64,000 bases of DNA from Novosphingobium organovorum (GTDB lineage Bacteria > Pseudomonadota > Alphaproteobacteria > Sphingomonadales > Sphingomonadaceae). The DNA is taken from positions 662-64,661 of the forward strand of contig NZ_JALHLF010000013.1 of NCBI RefSeq assembly GCF_022832435.1. Direction: 5' to 3'. A program made the translations under genes and the position numbers. Below the pieces are notes generated by a model. It searched no databases. It had not been told where the DNA came from and saw nothing but the letters and a program-made list of their open reading frames with translations. Below are positions 33,140 through 42,450 of the stretch, in pieces (within the stretch, counting starts at the first letter, position 1; each line of letters opens with the position of its first letter).

Positions 33140-34597
33140 TCAGGGTTCGGGCTGGTCGGGGATGTTGCCGTCCTGCACCGGGGTATCGACGGTGCGGGTC
33201 GCCTGCGCGACCGGGGCGGGATCGTTGTCCCAGTCGAACACCTTGCCGCGCACGCGCTCGTAGTTGACCTGAGGATCGTAGAGCACGCCGCCTTCCAGGT
33301 TGAGGTCGCGGGCTTCGGCGCGGCCCATCGCGGAAAGCAGGGCGAAGCCTGCGACATAGGCGTTGCGCTGGGCGGTGACGAGATCGGTCTGCGCGTTGAG
33401 CAGTTCCTGCTCGGCGTTGAGGATGTCGAGCACGGTGCGCCGGCCCACCGAATTTTCCGCGCGCACGCCTTCGAGGCTGAGCGTGCTGGCATCGACCGCG
33501 ACTTGCGAGGACTGGATCAGGTCGAGCGAGGCCTTGTAGGCGGTGAAGGCCGAGCGGACTTGCGCGATCACGTCGCGCTCGGCGCCGATTTCCTGTTCGA
33601 GCGCGGCGCCCGCCTGAGCCTGGGCCTGGCGGCGCTGCGCGGCGGGCAGGCCCCCCTGGAACAGCGGCAGCGTGACCGAAACGCCCGCCGCGGCCGAATG
33701 AAAGCTGTCGTAACCGTAGTACTGGCGGTTCACCGTGCCCAGATAATCGGTGTAGGAACCGGTGGTGAACAGGCTGACCTTGGGCAGGCGTCCGGCCCCC
33801 GCGGCGGCGATGTCGCGGTCGGCGGCCTTCGAGCGCTGGCGCGCGGCGATCAGCGTCGGGTTGGAATCGAGCGCGACGCTGACCGCATCGTCCGCGCTGG
33901 CGGGCAGGTCGGGCAGCGGCGGGGGGGCGACGAGATTCTCGGGCGGCTTGCCGACGAGGCGGATGTAGGTTTCGCGCGCGGCGGCAAGGTCGGCCTCGAC
34001 GCTGCGTTCGCTCGACCGGGCGACGGCGAGGCGCGACTGCGACTGCGCCACGTCGGTGCGCGTCACGTCGCCGATCTCGAAGCGGTCGGTGGTGGCCTGC
34101 AGGTTGGTTTCCAGCACGCTCACGTTCTTGCGGTTGAGGCCGACCAGCGCCTCGCCCCGGATCACGTCCATGTAGGCCGAGACGACCGAGGTGAACAGAC
34201 TGCTCTCGGTGCCGCGCAAGTCCGCCTGGCCTGCCTCGACGCGGATCTTGGCCGCCGCGACGCGGTTGCGCACCGCGCCGCCCGAATAGACCGGCATCGT
34301 CAGGTCGACCCCGGCGTTGAAGGTGCGCGAGGGGCCGACCGCCGAATAGAGGCTGTTGTCGAGCGACTTTTGCGCGGTGGCATCGGCGCTTGCGCTGGGC
34401 AGGCCCGCGGCGCGCGCGATGGGGACGTTTTCGTCCACGCCGCGCTGGGTGGCTCGTGCGGCTTCGAGCGTGGGGTTGGTCGAGTAGGCCTGGACGAGAG
34501 CTTCGCGCAACGTATCGGCCCGCGCCGGCAGCGCGCCGGCGAGGCTCAGCAGTGTCGCACCTGTCATCATCCCGGCACGCCGCGCGAGCCGGGACAC
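33140..34597 (-). CDS. tolC: TolC-family outer-membrane efflux protein
   Basis: This 485-residue protein has a signal peptide (1-27, ending LPARA) and two outer-membrane-efflux repeats. DTLREALVQAYSTNPTLEAAR opens the first and DAVSVALDSNPTLIAARQRS the second (in part). It forms the trimeric exit duct of type I secretion and RND pumps. It lies 2 bp after the PCMT-like gene and was probably inherited with it as a unit. Confidence 0.95.
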   Translation of the reverse strand: MSRLARRAGMMTGATLLSLAGALPARADTLREALVQAYSTNPTLEAARATQRGVDENVPIARAAGLPSASADATAQKSLDNSLYSAVGPSRTFNAGVDLTMPVYSGGAVRNRVAAAKIRVEAGQADLRGTESSLFTSVVSAYMDVIRGEALVGLNRKNVSVLETNLQATTDRFEIGDVTRTDVAQSQSRLAVARSSERSVEADLAAARETYIRLVGKPPENLVAPPPLPDLPASADDAVSVALDSNPTLIAARQRSKAADRDIAAAGAGRLPKVSLFTTGSYTDYLGTVNRQYYGYDSFHSAAAGVSVTLPLFQGGLPAAQRRQAQAQAGAALEQEIGAERDVIAQVRSAFTAYKASLDLIQSSQVAVDASTLSLEGVRAENSVGRRTVLDILNAEQELLNAQTDLVTAQRNAYVAGFALLSAMGRAEARDLNLEGGVLYDPQVNYERVRGKVFDWDNDPAPVAQATRTVDTPVQDGNIPDQPEP

Positions 34598-34599
34598 GG

Positions 34600-35202
34600 T
34601 TAGAAGCTCCAGCGCTTGGGAGCGGCGAATTCGGGAACGGCGGGAATGCCCATTTCGCTGACGGGCAAGAGCGCGACCTGGTCGGCGATCTTGCAGCCCA
34701 CCGCGAGGCGCGAGACGCCGCGCACGATCTCGCCGGTGACGATGCGGCCACCCTCTTCGAGCCGCGCGACGAGCGCTGCGGGCAGTTCCTCGGCGGCGCC
34801 GTCGACCAGGATCAGGTCGTAGCCGCCCTTCCCTTCCGTCAGCGCCTCGGCCGGGGTGATCGCGTCGAACGAGGCGACCAGCGTGCGCAGCAGCGCGGCG
34901 AAGTAGCCGTTGGGCTCACCCACCAGCAGGATCGCCTTGGCCTGGCTCGGATCGGCTTCGGTCAGCGCGGCGCCGTAGAACAGCGGCGCGGCGAGGAAGC
35001 GGCCCTCGCCCAGCGGCACGGCGCGGTCGATGTAGGCGGCGGCCTTCAGCTCGGCCGGAACGTAGTCTTCGCGCGCGACACTGGCCATCGCGGTGAGCAC
35101 CCAGGGCTCGTTGATGGCGCTGGTGCGCAGCTGGCTGACGATCATGGCGCGGCGCGCCTCGTTGAAGGTCGTGGGTGCGGACCGGTCTTCGGTCAGGGTC
35201 AT
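34600..35202 (-). CDS. degenerate protein-L-isoaspartate O-methyltransferase family protein
   Basis: This 200-residue protein has the family N-terminus (ARRAMIVSQLRTSAINEPWVL, in part; REDYVPAE; AAYIDRAVPLGEGR). However, SAM motif I reads ILLVGEPNGYFAALL instead of the usual VGTGSGYQAA. The substrate TISQP loop is also altered. Catalysis is therefore doubtful. The ATG at 35202 was chosen from GAGGGA nine bases upstream. It is the first gene of the tolC transcript. Confidence 0.85.
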   Translation of the reverse strand: MTLTEDRSAPTTFNEARRAMIVSQLRTSAINEPWVLTAMASVAREDYVPAELKAAAYIDRAVPLGEGRFLAAPLFYGAALTEADPSQAKAILLVGEPNGYFAALLRTLVASFDAITPAEALTEGKGGYDLILVDGAAEELPAALVARLEEGGRIVTGEIVRGVSRLAVGCKIADQVALLPVSEMGIPAVPEFAAPKRWSF

Positions 35203-35357
35203 CTTGTGCATTCCCTCAAGCAAGCGCGGCTCTCGGGCCTGATGGTCCCAGGCAGGATGGCGCGCGGAAAATTCGGCATTCGTAGAGCGGCCTTCTAGGC
35301 CAAGGCTCGTTTCAGGCCAAGTGCTTTGAACGGCACTGGTCGATCCCTCTTGACGCT

Positions 35358-35386
35358 TTGACGATAGGGGGTCTGCGGCCTATGGG
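35358..35386 (+). promoter_or_regulatory. candidate sigma-70 promoter of fumarase gene
   Basis: TTGACG (35358-35363), a 17-bp spacer and TATGGG (35381-35386) lie 60 bp before the fumarase start. A second TTGACG at 35350 is one turn upstream. The -10 match is only moderate. Confidence 0.4.
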
Positions 35387-35445
35387 AACTGCCAAAATGA
35401 CAAGAGGTCCCGTGTCGGGGCCCCATTACAGGAGCGTTTGATCCC

Positions 35446-36969
35446 ATGGCCGAAATGGTGACTATCCGCGAAGACGACCTGATCGATAGTGTCGCCGACG
35501 CTCTCCAGTACATCAGTTACTTCCACCCGATGGACTATATCCGCGCGCTGGGCGAGGCCTACGAGGCCGAACAGGGCCCCGCCGCGAAGGACGCGATCGC
35601 GCAGATTCTCACCAACAGCCGCATGTGCGCCGAAGGCCACCGTCCGATCTGCCAGGACACCGGCATCGTCAACGTGTTCATCGAATGGGGCCAGAACTGC
35701 CGCCTGGAATCGGACCGTTCGCTGCAGGAAGTGGTCGATGAGGGCGTGCGCCGCGCCTATGGCAACGCCGAGAACAAGCTGCGCGCCTCGGTTCTCGCCG
35801 ATCCCGCCTTCACCCGCCGCAACACCAAGGACAACACGCCTTCGGTGCTGTCGGTGACGATGGTGCCCGGCTCGAAGGTTTCGGTCGACGTTGCGGCCAA
35901 GGGCGGCGGCTCGGAAGCCAAGTCGAAGTTCAAGATGATGAACCCCAGCGACAACATCGTCGACTGGGTGCTCGAGATGCTGCCCCAGATGGGCGCGGGC
36001 TGGTGCCCGCCGGGGATGCTGGGTATCGGCATCGGCGGCACCGCCGAGCACTGCGTCAAGCTTGCCAAGCAGAGCCTGATGGAGCCGATCGACATGGGCC
36101 AGCTCAAGGCGCGCGGGCCGCAGAACGACATCGAGGCGCTGCGCATCGAGATCTTCGACAAGGTCAACGCGATGGGCATCGGCGCGCAGGGCCTGGGCGG
36201 CCTTGCCACCATCCTCGACGTCAAGATCCTCGACTGGCCGTGCCACGCGGCGAACAAGCCGGTGGCCATGATCCCCAACTGCGCCGCGACCCGCCACGCG
36301 CACTTCACGCTTGACGGCTCGGGCCCCAAGTACCTTGAAAAGCCCAACCTGGCCGAATGGCCCCAGGTCGAATGGAAGCCGAGCAAGGAGGCCATCCGCG
36401 TCGACCTCGACACGCTCACCCCCGAGGACGTGAAGGGCTGGAAGCAGGGCGATCGCCTGCTGCTCAACGGCAAGATGCTGACCGGGCGCGACGCCGCGCA
36501 CAAGCGCATCCAGGACATGCTGGCCAAGGGCGAGGAACTGCCGGTCGAATTCAAGAACCGCGTGATCTACTACGTCGGCCCGGTCGATCCGGTGCGCGAC
36601 GAGATCGTCGGCCCGGCCGGGCCCACCACCGCGACGCGCATGGACAAGTTCATGGACATGATGCTCGAACAGGGCCTGCTGGCCTGCGTGGGCAAGGCCG
36701 AGCGCGGCCCGGCGGCGACCGAATCGATCGCCAAGCACAAGTCGGCCTACCTCATGGCGGTGGGCGGCGCGGCCTATCTCGTCGCGCGCGCGATCAAGGA
36801 ATCGAAGGTCGTCGGTTTTGAGGACCTGGGCATGGAAGCGATCTACGAATTCACCGTCGAGGACATGCCGGTGACCGTCGCGGTCGATTCCGAGGGCCAC
36901 AACGTCCACCAGCTCGCCCCGCTGGTGTGGAAGGAAAAGATCGCCCGGGAACACCTGCTGGCCGACTGA
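35446..36969 (+). CDS. fumA: class I (iron-sulfur) fumarate hydratase
   Basis: This oxygen-sensitive [4Fe-4S] enzyme interconverts fumarate and malate in the TCA cycle. It has 507 residues. Cluster cysteines are expected near 69 (RPICQDTG), 187 (GAGWCPPGM) and 279 (IPNCAATRHAHF). A C-terminal beta domain carries VGPAGPTTATRMDKFMDMML (about 387 on). It is monocistronic with its own terminator. Dependence on Fe-S clusters links it to the suf operon at the right end. Confidence 0.95.
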   Translation: MAEMVTIREDDLIDSVADALQYISYFHPMDYIRALGEAYEAEQGPAAKDAIAQILTNSRMCAEGHRPICQDTGIVNVFIEWGQNCRLESDRSLQEVVDEGVRRAYGNAENKLRASVLADPAFTRRNTKDNTPSVLSVTMVPGSKVSVDVAAKGGGSEAKSKFKMMNPSDNIVDWVLEMLPQMGAGWCPPGMLGIGIGGTAEHCVKLAKQSLMEPIDMGQLKARGPQNDIEALRIEIFDKVNAMGIGAQGLGGLATILDVKILDWPCHAANKPVAMIPNCAATRHAHFTLDGSGPKYLEKPNLAEWPQVEWKPSKEAIRVDLDTLTPEDVKGWKQGDRLLLNGKMLTGRDAAHKRIQDMLAKGEELPVEFKNRVIYYVGPVDPVRDEIVGPAGPTTATRMDKFMDMMLEQGLLACVGKAERGPAATESIAKHKSAYLMAVGGAAYLVARAIKESKVVGFEDLGMEAIYEFTVEDMPVTVAVDSEGHNVHQLAPLVWKEKIAREHLLAD

Positions 36970-36997
36970 TCGGCGGACCGCGGTCCATAAGATAAGG

Positions 36998-37031
36998 AAC
37001 GGGCGGGCGGCGCAGGCCGCGCCGCCCGTTT
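36998..37031 (+). terminator. terminator of fumarase gene
   Basis: AACGGGCGG/CCGCCCGTT flanks an inner GCGGC/GCCGC hairpin, followed by TT and C. The T-run is short. Confidence 0.6.
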
Positions 37032-37158
37032 CTGCGAGCAAGAGAGAGGATCGCGCGGGATAGGGCTTGCTCGCCCCCCTGCCCGCTCGACAAAAAGCCC
37101 TTGCTCCTCGACCGGCGCGCTGGCCTGATCGGTTCAAGACGCGGTAAGGCGGGGGTTC

Positions 37159-38550
37159 ATGGCTGACGTATCCGAAAATCCGCGTGTTCCGGCGCGCATG
37201 GTGCTGCTTTCGCTGGCGGCGCTGTGGGCGTGCTATTTCATCCTTGCAACCTTGCGCGGCGCGTTCATGGGGCTCGACTTCGTCTGGCCGATCATCTCGC
37301 GCCGGCTGACGATCTGCCTGCTTTCGGCGATGGTCATGGCCGCGGTCTGGCCGCTGCTCCAGATGCTCGACCGCAAGTCGAACGGGATGCGCCTGCTGAT
37401 CGTGCTGGTTGGCGCCCTGCCGCTCGCGCTGCTGCTCAGCGTCATCAACGCGGTGGTCTTTGCCGACATCGAAATGGCGATGAAGGTGGCCGAGAAGGAA
37501 GGCATGACCGAAGTCGATCCGGGGCAGGTGCGCATCATGCAGGACGAGGCGGGCAATATCCTGGTCGACCTGCCCAAGCCCCCTCCCCCGCCCAGCGCGC
37601 CCGCCGCTGCGGCAACGCCGCAGGGCGAGGCTTCGGCGGTTGCCTCCTCGCCGGTCTCCCCGGACGCGGTGGCCGAACCTGTCGCGCCGGCCGCGCCCGA
37701 TACGCCCGCGGTGCAGGCGAGCGAACCGACGGGGCACGGCATCACCATCCGCGCCAACGGTCGCAAGGCGCAGGAAGGCCTGTTCGCCGAATGGGCGGCG
37801 ATGACCGACACCACGTTCGGGCGCTATTTCCTGGTGCTGGCCTGGGCGGCGCTCTACTTCGCGCTGGCCAAGGCCGAGGAAGCGCGCGCGGCCGAACGGC
37901 GCGAGGGCGAATACCGCCGCGCGGCGGAAGCCGCCGAGCTGCGTTCGCTGCGCTACCAGGTCAACCCGCACTTCCTGTTCAACACGCTCAATTCGCTCTC
38001 CGCGCTGGTGATGACCGGGCGCCAGGACGATGCCGAGACGATGATCCAGACGCTTTCCACCTTTTACCGCCACACGCTGGCGGGCGATCCGACCGGCGAC
38101 ATGACGCTGACCGACGAGATCGAGATGCAGAAGCTCTACCTCGCGATCGAGGCGGTGCGTTTCCCGAATCGATTACAGACCAGAATCGATGTTGACGAAA
38201 CCGCCGCCGATGCGATGGTGCCCGGAATGATCCTTCAGCCGCTGGTGGAGAACTCGGTGAAGTACGCGGTCGCGGCCACGCAGCGACCCGTCACCATCGC
38301 GATTCGCGCCCGCGCCGAAGGCAACCGGCTGGTCCTCACCGTCTGCGACGATGGACCGGGCGTCAAACCGAGCAAGGCCGAGGGGTGCGGCATCGGCCTT
38401 GCCAACGTGCGCGATCGCTTGCGGGCCCGCTATGGTTCGCAGGCCGATCTGTCGTTCGGGACGCAGGAAGGGGGCGGCCATGCGACCGTGCTCAACCTGC
38501 CGCTCGAGACGAAGGCACTCTCCCGCGGGCCGCTGGAGTTCGAACGTTGA
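37159..38550 (+). CDS. LytS-type sensor histidine kinase
   Basis: This 463-residue protein has four hydrophobic membrane segments: about 12-35, 45-67, 78-100 and 222-240. A Pro/Ala-rich periplasmic or linker stretch (about 130-195) precedes the last. The His_kinase domain follows, with phospho-acceptor His271 in RYQVNPHFLFNTLNSL, and the HATPase has LVENSVKYAV and GIGLANVRDRL. It pairs with the LytTR regulator immediately downstream (TTGA overlap). The signal is unknown. Confidence 0.93.
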   Translation: MADVSENPRVPARMVLLSLAALWACYFILATLRGAFMGLDFVWPIISRRLTICLLSAMVMAAVWPLLQMLDRKSNGMRLLIVLVGALPLALLLSVINAVVFADIEMAMKVAEKEGMTEVDPGQVRIMQDEAGNILVDLPKPPPPPSAPAAAATPQGEASAVASSPVSPDAVAEPVAPAAPDTPAVQASEPTGHGITIRANGRKAQEGLFAEWAAMTDTTFGRYFLVLAWAALYFALAKAEEARAAERREGEYRRAAEAAELRSLRYQVNPHFLFNTLNSLSALVMTGRQDDAETMIQTLSTFYRHTLAGDPTGDMTLTDEIEMQKLYLAIEAVRFPNRLQTRIDVDETAADAMVPGMILQPLVENSVKYAVAATQRPVTIAIRARAEGNRLVLTVCDDGPGVKPSKAEGCGIGLANVRDRLRARYGSQADLSFGTQEGGGHATVLNLPLETKALSRGPLEFER

Positions 38551-39299
38551 CGGACGCTTTTGCGCCAAATGCTAATCCGGGGCCGCTGCGCACGCTGATC
38601 GTCGATGACGAGCCGCTGGCGGTCGAGCGTATGCAGGTGATCTGCGCAAGGATCGGTTCGCTCGCGGTGGTGGGCACGGCAAGCGATGGCGAGCAGGCGC
38701 TGCGGCTCAGCGAGGCGCTGGCCCCCGACCTGCTGCTGCTCGACCTGACCATGCCCGAGACCGACGGGCTCACCGTCGCGCGCCGGATCGCCACCCGCGC
38801 CAATCCCCCGGCGGTGATCTTCGTTACCGCGCACGACGAATTCGCGGTCGAGGCGTTCGATCTGGACGCGGTGGACTATGTGCTCAAGCCGGTCGCGCCC
38901 GAGCGGCTCAAACGCGCGGTCGCGCGCGTCGTCGCGCGGCGTGGCGAACGCAGCCAGCCCAAGAGCGATTGGCTCGAGGAATTCTGGGTTCCGCACCGCT
39001 CCGAGCTGGTGCGCGTGCCCGCCGAGGACGTGCGCCAGATCGACGCCGAGCGGGACTACGTGCGCCTCCATGTGGGCGAACAGAGCTACCTCCTGCTCCA
39101 GACGATCACCAGCCTGCAGGAGCGGCTCGACCCTGAACGTTTCATCCGTATCCATCGCAGCCACATCCTGCGCCGCGACAACGTGACCGGGCTCAAGCAC
39201 GAAGGCTTGGGCGTGTGGTCGGTCGAGACCGGCGACGGTGAAAGCCTGCGCATCGGGCGCACCTATCTGCCTGCGGTCAAGAAGATGGCCGGGCGCTGA
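38547..39299 (+). CDS. LytTR-family response regulator
   Basis: This 250-residue protein has a receiver domain (acidic pocket Asp20-Asp21, phospho-acceptor Asp66, Lys in DYVLKPV near 116) and a LytTR DNA-binding domain (about 150-250, IHRSHILRRDNVTGL and LRIGRTYLPAVKKM). The start is read as TTG at 38547, overlapping the kinase stop, with GGAG eight bases upstream. No closer ATG exists before the receiver domain. Confidence 0.92.
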   Translation: MTDAFAPNANPGPLRTLIVDDEPLAVERMQVICARIGSLAVVGTASDGEQALRLSEALAPDLLLLDLTMPETDGLTVARRIATRANPPAVIFVTAHDEFAVEAFDLDAVDYVLKPVAPERLKRAVARVVARRGERSQPKSDWLEEFWVPHRSELVRVPAEDVRQIDAERDYVRLHVGEQSYLLLQTITSLQERLDPERFIRIHRSHILRRDNVTGLKHEGLGVWSVETGDGESLRIGRTYLPAVKKMAGR

Positions 39300-39396
39300 C
39301 ACCAGCGCCGCCGCTGGCCCTCGCGCATCGCGTGGGCGCCATTTATGAATTTGCGCCCTGATCCCTTGAATCCTCTCTTCTCTCCACGCGGAAAAG

Positions 39397-39431
39397 GGCG
39401 GCCCGCGCGAGGCGGGCCGCCAGGGATTTTT
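39397..39431 (+). terminator. terminator of the two-component operon
   Basis: GGCGGCCCGC/GCGGGCCGCC, a 10-bp stem, is followed by AGGGATTTTT. An isolated CCCTTGAATCC fragment of the modular element lies just upstream (39363-39373). Confidence 0.8.
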
Positions 39432-39474
39432 CCGGGTCGTTTCTTCTTTTGGGACCTCGAAAACGGGGTGGTGA

Positions 39475-39804
39475 TCAACCGCCGAAGCGGGCGTATTCAG
39501 TCTGATCCCGAGTGGCTGCGGCGATCTGGTCCTCGACCTTGCCGGTGGCCTGGCGAAAGCAGCTGCGCGCGGACGGTGCGGGCAGGCGCGTGCCGGTGGT
39601 GGGGCTGTCCATGTCGCAGGCGCGGCGCGCGGCCTTGACGAGGCGCTTGTGCAGAATGTCCTGGCCTTCCTGCGTGCCGAGGTCGAGATCGGTGTAGTAC
39701 ACCGTGACGTCCTTGGCGGCGGCGGGGGTCGAGGTGGCGGCGAGCCCAGCCATGGCGGCGGGTCCGATCAGCGCGGCGGCGAAAAAAGCGGTCTTCGTGA
39801 ACAT
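39475..39804 (-). CDS. UrcA-family secreted protein
   Basis: This 109-residue protein has a signal peptide (1-30, ending PAAA). The mature domain DVTVYYTDLDLGTQEGQDIL with two later cysteines (ACDMDS, SCFRQA) matches the UrcA family common in sphingomonads and Caulobacter. No function is known. The 279 bp upstream to 40083 hold its promoter region and no gene. Confidence 0.85.
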   Translation of the reverse strand: MFTKTAFFAAALIGPAAMAGLAATSTPAAAKDVTVYYTDLDLGTQEGQDILHKRLVKAARRACDMDSPTTGTRLPAPSARSCFRQATGKVEDQIAAATRDQTEYARFGG

Positions 39805-40083
39805 CGTGTTTCCTCCTTGGTGAGCAGGTTCGCGATGTCTGCGGCGACCGGCTCGATGGGTTTGTTGTGCCGCGAGGAGGACGTGTGTTCACGCCGGTAT
39901 CTATCATGGCCCATCGGACTTCGACCAAGAGTGAGGCGGGCGGACGAACGACATTTGTAGTCGACGAACGACACCGGATAAAAACCGCAGAATAGTGGGG
40001 TTTCCAAGGGCAATGCCGCGAATCGTCAGGCGGGTGATTCGCAAGGCTGGCGCTGCGGCTGCGAAGGCGGTACGCTCGCCCTC

Positions 40084-40356
40084 GTGTCGCTTGGATTGAT
40101 CGTCGTCTTTTGCCTGGGGGTGGCCAATTTTGCCGCGCACAAGGCCGTGCTCGAAAGCGGTCATCCGATGCTCGCGCAAGTGCCCTGGCTGCTCAAGCCG
40201 CTGGGGGGGCGCATCAGCCTCATCGTCGAATTCGCCATGCTGCTCGGCTCGATGATCATGGTCGCCTCGGGGTCGGAGGGATGGGCCCTGCTCTACCTGC
40301 TCTATTCCTCGGCCAACACGCTGGCGGCCTGGATGATCTTTTCGGATCGTTTCTGA
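40084..40356 (+). CDS. small membrane protein, hypothetical
   Basis: This 90-residue, GTG-started protein has a hydrophobic N-terminal helix (2-18) and two more hydrophobic segments (about 44-62 and 66-84), with few charges. It lies 36 bp upstream of the DAG kinase gene on the same strand. No family was recognised. Confidence 0.7.
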   Translation: MSLGLIVVFCLGVANFAAHKAVLESGHPMLAQVPWLLKPLGGRISLIVEFAMLLGSMIMVASGSEGWALLYLLYSSANTLAAWMIFSDRF

Positions 40357-40392
40357 CGGGAACCTGCGCGCCGCCGCACGGTTGCATCGGGC

Positions 40393-41355
40393 ATGGCAAG
40401 CGAACCCGAAACGAGAGTGGCGGGGCCCGAGGGCCCTGCGAGCGCGCCGAGCGCCGCGCGCAACCGGCGTCTCTGGCTGGTGTGCAACTCGGCGAGCGGC
40501 AGCAACGACGAGGAATCGCAACGCGCGGTCAAGGCCGCGCTCGAGCGCGCGGGCTATACCCTCGCACGCACGCTCCATTTCCCCGACGATGCCGCGCCCA
40601 AGCCGGCCGATCTCGATGCCGACGGCGCCGGGCTGGTGGCGGTGTTCGGCGGCGATGGCACGGTGCACGCGGTCGTCACGGGCCTGTTCGGCTGGCGCGG
40701 CGCGGTGCTCGTGCTGCCTGGTGGCACGATGAACATGCTCTCCAAGAAACTGCACGGTGACGTTGCGCTCGAGATCATCGCCGACAGGTTGCGCACGACC
40801 GGCGGCCAGCGCGTGCGGACCCCCACCATTTCCTCGCGCCACGCGATGGGGTTGACCGGCGTCCTGGCCGGGCCCGGCACGGTGTGGAACGAAGTGCGCG
40901 AGGCGATGCGCGCGGTCGATATCGTCGAATTCCTGTCCACCACCCGCCAGGCGATCAGCTATTCGGCCAATGGCCCGAAAGTGACCTGCGCCGAGGTCGA
41001 CTGTGGCCGCGAAGACGGCTATGCCGCGATCACACTCGTGCCGCAGGAGGGCGGACTCGAAGCCAAGGGGTATTATGCCGAATCGCTTGCCGACTTTGCC
41101 GGGCAGGGCATCGCCTTGCTCAACCGGAACTTCCGGGACGGGCCGCATGACGATCTGGGACGCCATGGCACGGTGCGGCTGGTCTGTCCGGCGGGCGAAC
41201 CGATGGGGCTGCTCATCGATGGCGAACCGTTCGACGGCGCGGCCGAGGAAACCTTCGACCTCGGCATTTGCGGGGTCGATCTCATCGCCACCCACGCGAT
41301 TGGCGAGACGGGCGGCGAGATTGGCGGCGGGACTGGTGGCGGGATCGGCGGATAG
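40393..41355 (+). CDS. diacylglycerol kinase-family lipid kinase
   Basis: This 320-residue DAGK catalytic-domain protein has LVCNSASGSN at the N-terminus, VFGGDGTVHAVV near 90-100 and LPGGTMNMLSKKL, as in YegS/DgkB-type soluble lipid kinases. The C-terminus is a low-complexity GGEIGGGTGGGIGG tail. It lies 6 bp upstream of a metallophosphoesterase gene, and the two are probably cotranscribed. Confidence 0.9.
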   Translation: MASEPETRVAGPEGPASAPSAARNRRLWLVCNSASGSNDEESQRAVKAALERAGYTLARTLHFPDDAAPKPADLDADGAGLVAVFGGDGTVHAVVTGLFGWRGAVLVLPGGTMNMLSKKLHGDVALEIIADRLRTTGGQRVRTPTISSRHAMGLTGVLAGPGTVWNEVREAMRAVDIVEFLSTTRQAISYSANGPKVTCAEVDCGREDGYAAITLVPQEGGLEAKGYYAESLADFAGQGIALLNRNFRDGPHDDLGRHGTVRLVCPAGEPMGLLIDGEPFDGAAEETFDLGICGVDLIATHAIGETGGEIGGGTGGGIGG

Positions 41356-41361
41356 CCGCGC

Positions 41362-42243
41362 ATGACCGATCGCACGCTTACCCTGTTTCACCTCAGCGAC
41401 ATTCACTTCGGGCTCGAGGATCGCAGCGCGCTCGCCTGGGTCGAACGCTGCATCGCGCACGAACGGCCCGATGCCGTGGCGATTACCGGTGACCTCACGA
41501 TGCGCGCGCGCCACCGCGAATTCGACGCGGCGTGCCGCTGGATCCGCCAGCTCGACGTGCCGGTCACGGTCGAAGTGGGCAACCACGACATCCCTTACGC
41601 CAATCTCTACCAGCGCTTCTTCGATCCCTATCGCCGGTTCAACGCGATCGAGGATCTGGTCGAGGCCGAGCTGGATCTGCCGCGTCTTGCGATCATTCCG
41701 CTCAAGACCACCACGCGCGCGCAGTGGCAGCGCTTTCCCTGGTCAAACGGCTGGGTGACCGACAAGGCGCTGGCCGAAACGCTTGCCGCGATCGACGCGC
41801 AGCCGGCTGGTACACGCATTCTCGTCACCGCCCACCACCCGCTTACGGAACGCCGCGAACGAGATAACAAGCTGCTGACGATCAACGGGAAAAAGGCGAT
41901 GGCCGGGCTGGCCGGGCGCAAGGTCGACGCGATTTTGACCGGCCATATCCACGACCCCTTCGACCTGATCGCGCAGACCCCCGAAGGGCCGCTGCGGATG
42001 ATCGGCGCGGGCACGCTGTCCAAGCGCATCCGTTCCACCCCGCCCAGCTTCAACGAAATCCGCATCACCGGCGCGTCGATCGAAGTGACCGCGCGCAATC
42101 TCGAAGATGTCGCGACGCGCGACATGATGCTGTGCGGCGTGTCCGAAAACGCGCTTCCCGAAAACGCCCTGCCCCCGCGCCAGCCTGGCGAACCGGTGGC
42201 GCCGGTGGGCAATGTTCCCGCGGTCGATCCGCCGGTGAGCTGA
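41362..42243 (+). CDS. calcineurin-like metallophosphoesterase
   Basis: The 293-residue protein has the five metallophosphoesterase motifs: LSDIHFG (about 10-16), GDLT (46-49), GNHDI (76-80), TAHHPL (154-159) and GHIHDPF (198-204). It belongs to the CpdA-like class (cyclic nucleotide or phospholipid phosphodiesterases), and the substrate is not evident. Cotranscription with a lipid kinase hints at phospholipid metabolism. A strong terminator follows. Confidence 0.92.
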   Translation: MTDRTLTLFHLSDIHFGLEDRSALAWVERCIAHERPDAVAITGDLTMRARHREFDAACRWIRQLDVPVTVEVGNHDIPYANLYQRFFDPYRRFNAIEDLVEAELDLPRLAIIPLKTTTRAQWQRFPWSNGWVTDKALAETLAAIDAQPAGTRILVTAHHPLTERRERDNKLLTINGKKAMAGLAGRKVDAILTGHIHDPFDLIAQTPEGPLRMIGAGTLSKRIRSTPPSFNEIRITGASIEVTARNLEDVATRDMMLCGVSENALPENALPPRQPGEPVAPVGNVPAVDPPVS

Positions 42244-42260
42244 CCGGCATCAAGGGCAAA

Positions 42261-42302
42261 CGAAAAGGCCGCACCGTCCGAAGGGAAGGTGCGGCCTTTT
42301 CG
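42261..42302 (+). terminator. intrinsic terminator
   Basis: CGAAAAGGCCGCACC/GGTGCGGCCTTTTCG is a perfect 15-bp stem with a 12-nt loop, ending the DAG kinase-phosphoesterase transcript. Confidence 0.92.
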
Positions 42303-42323
42303 TCTGCGAAGAGAGGTTTCGTC

Positions 42324-42436
42324 TTGGGGCACCGGCCCTCGGGCTCTCCGAACCGCTGACCTTACCTTGAGCGCGCCGCGTCTGTTGCGCGAGGTAAGGC
42401 AGGCAGTTGGGGGTCAAGGGGGTTCAACCCCTTCAA
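42324..42436. repeat. modular intergenic hairpin element, copy B
   Basis: The order is the same as copy A: GGCCCTCGGGCTCTCCGAAC, a variable hairpin with CCTTACCT/AGGTAAGG arms (42360-42399), and the core GGGGTCAAGGGG-GTTCAA-CCCCTTCAAT (42410-42436). It lies at the convergence of the phosphoesterase gene and the DUF2807 gene. Confidence 0.78.
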
Positions 42437-42450
42437 TCCTTGTGCCTTCC

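Noticed and set aside
35380-38073. 897-codon minus-strand ORF opposite fumarase and the histidine kinase
   Set aside because: Both plus-strand genes have clear motifs; the reverse frame spans two genes and a terminator, so it is an artefact of third-position GC.
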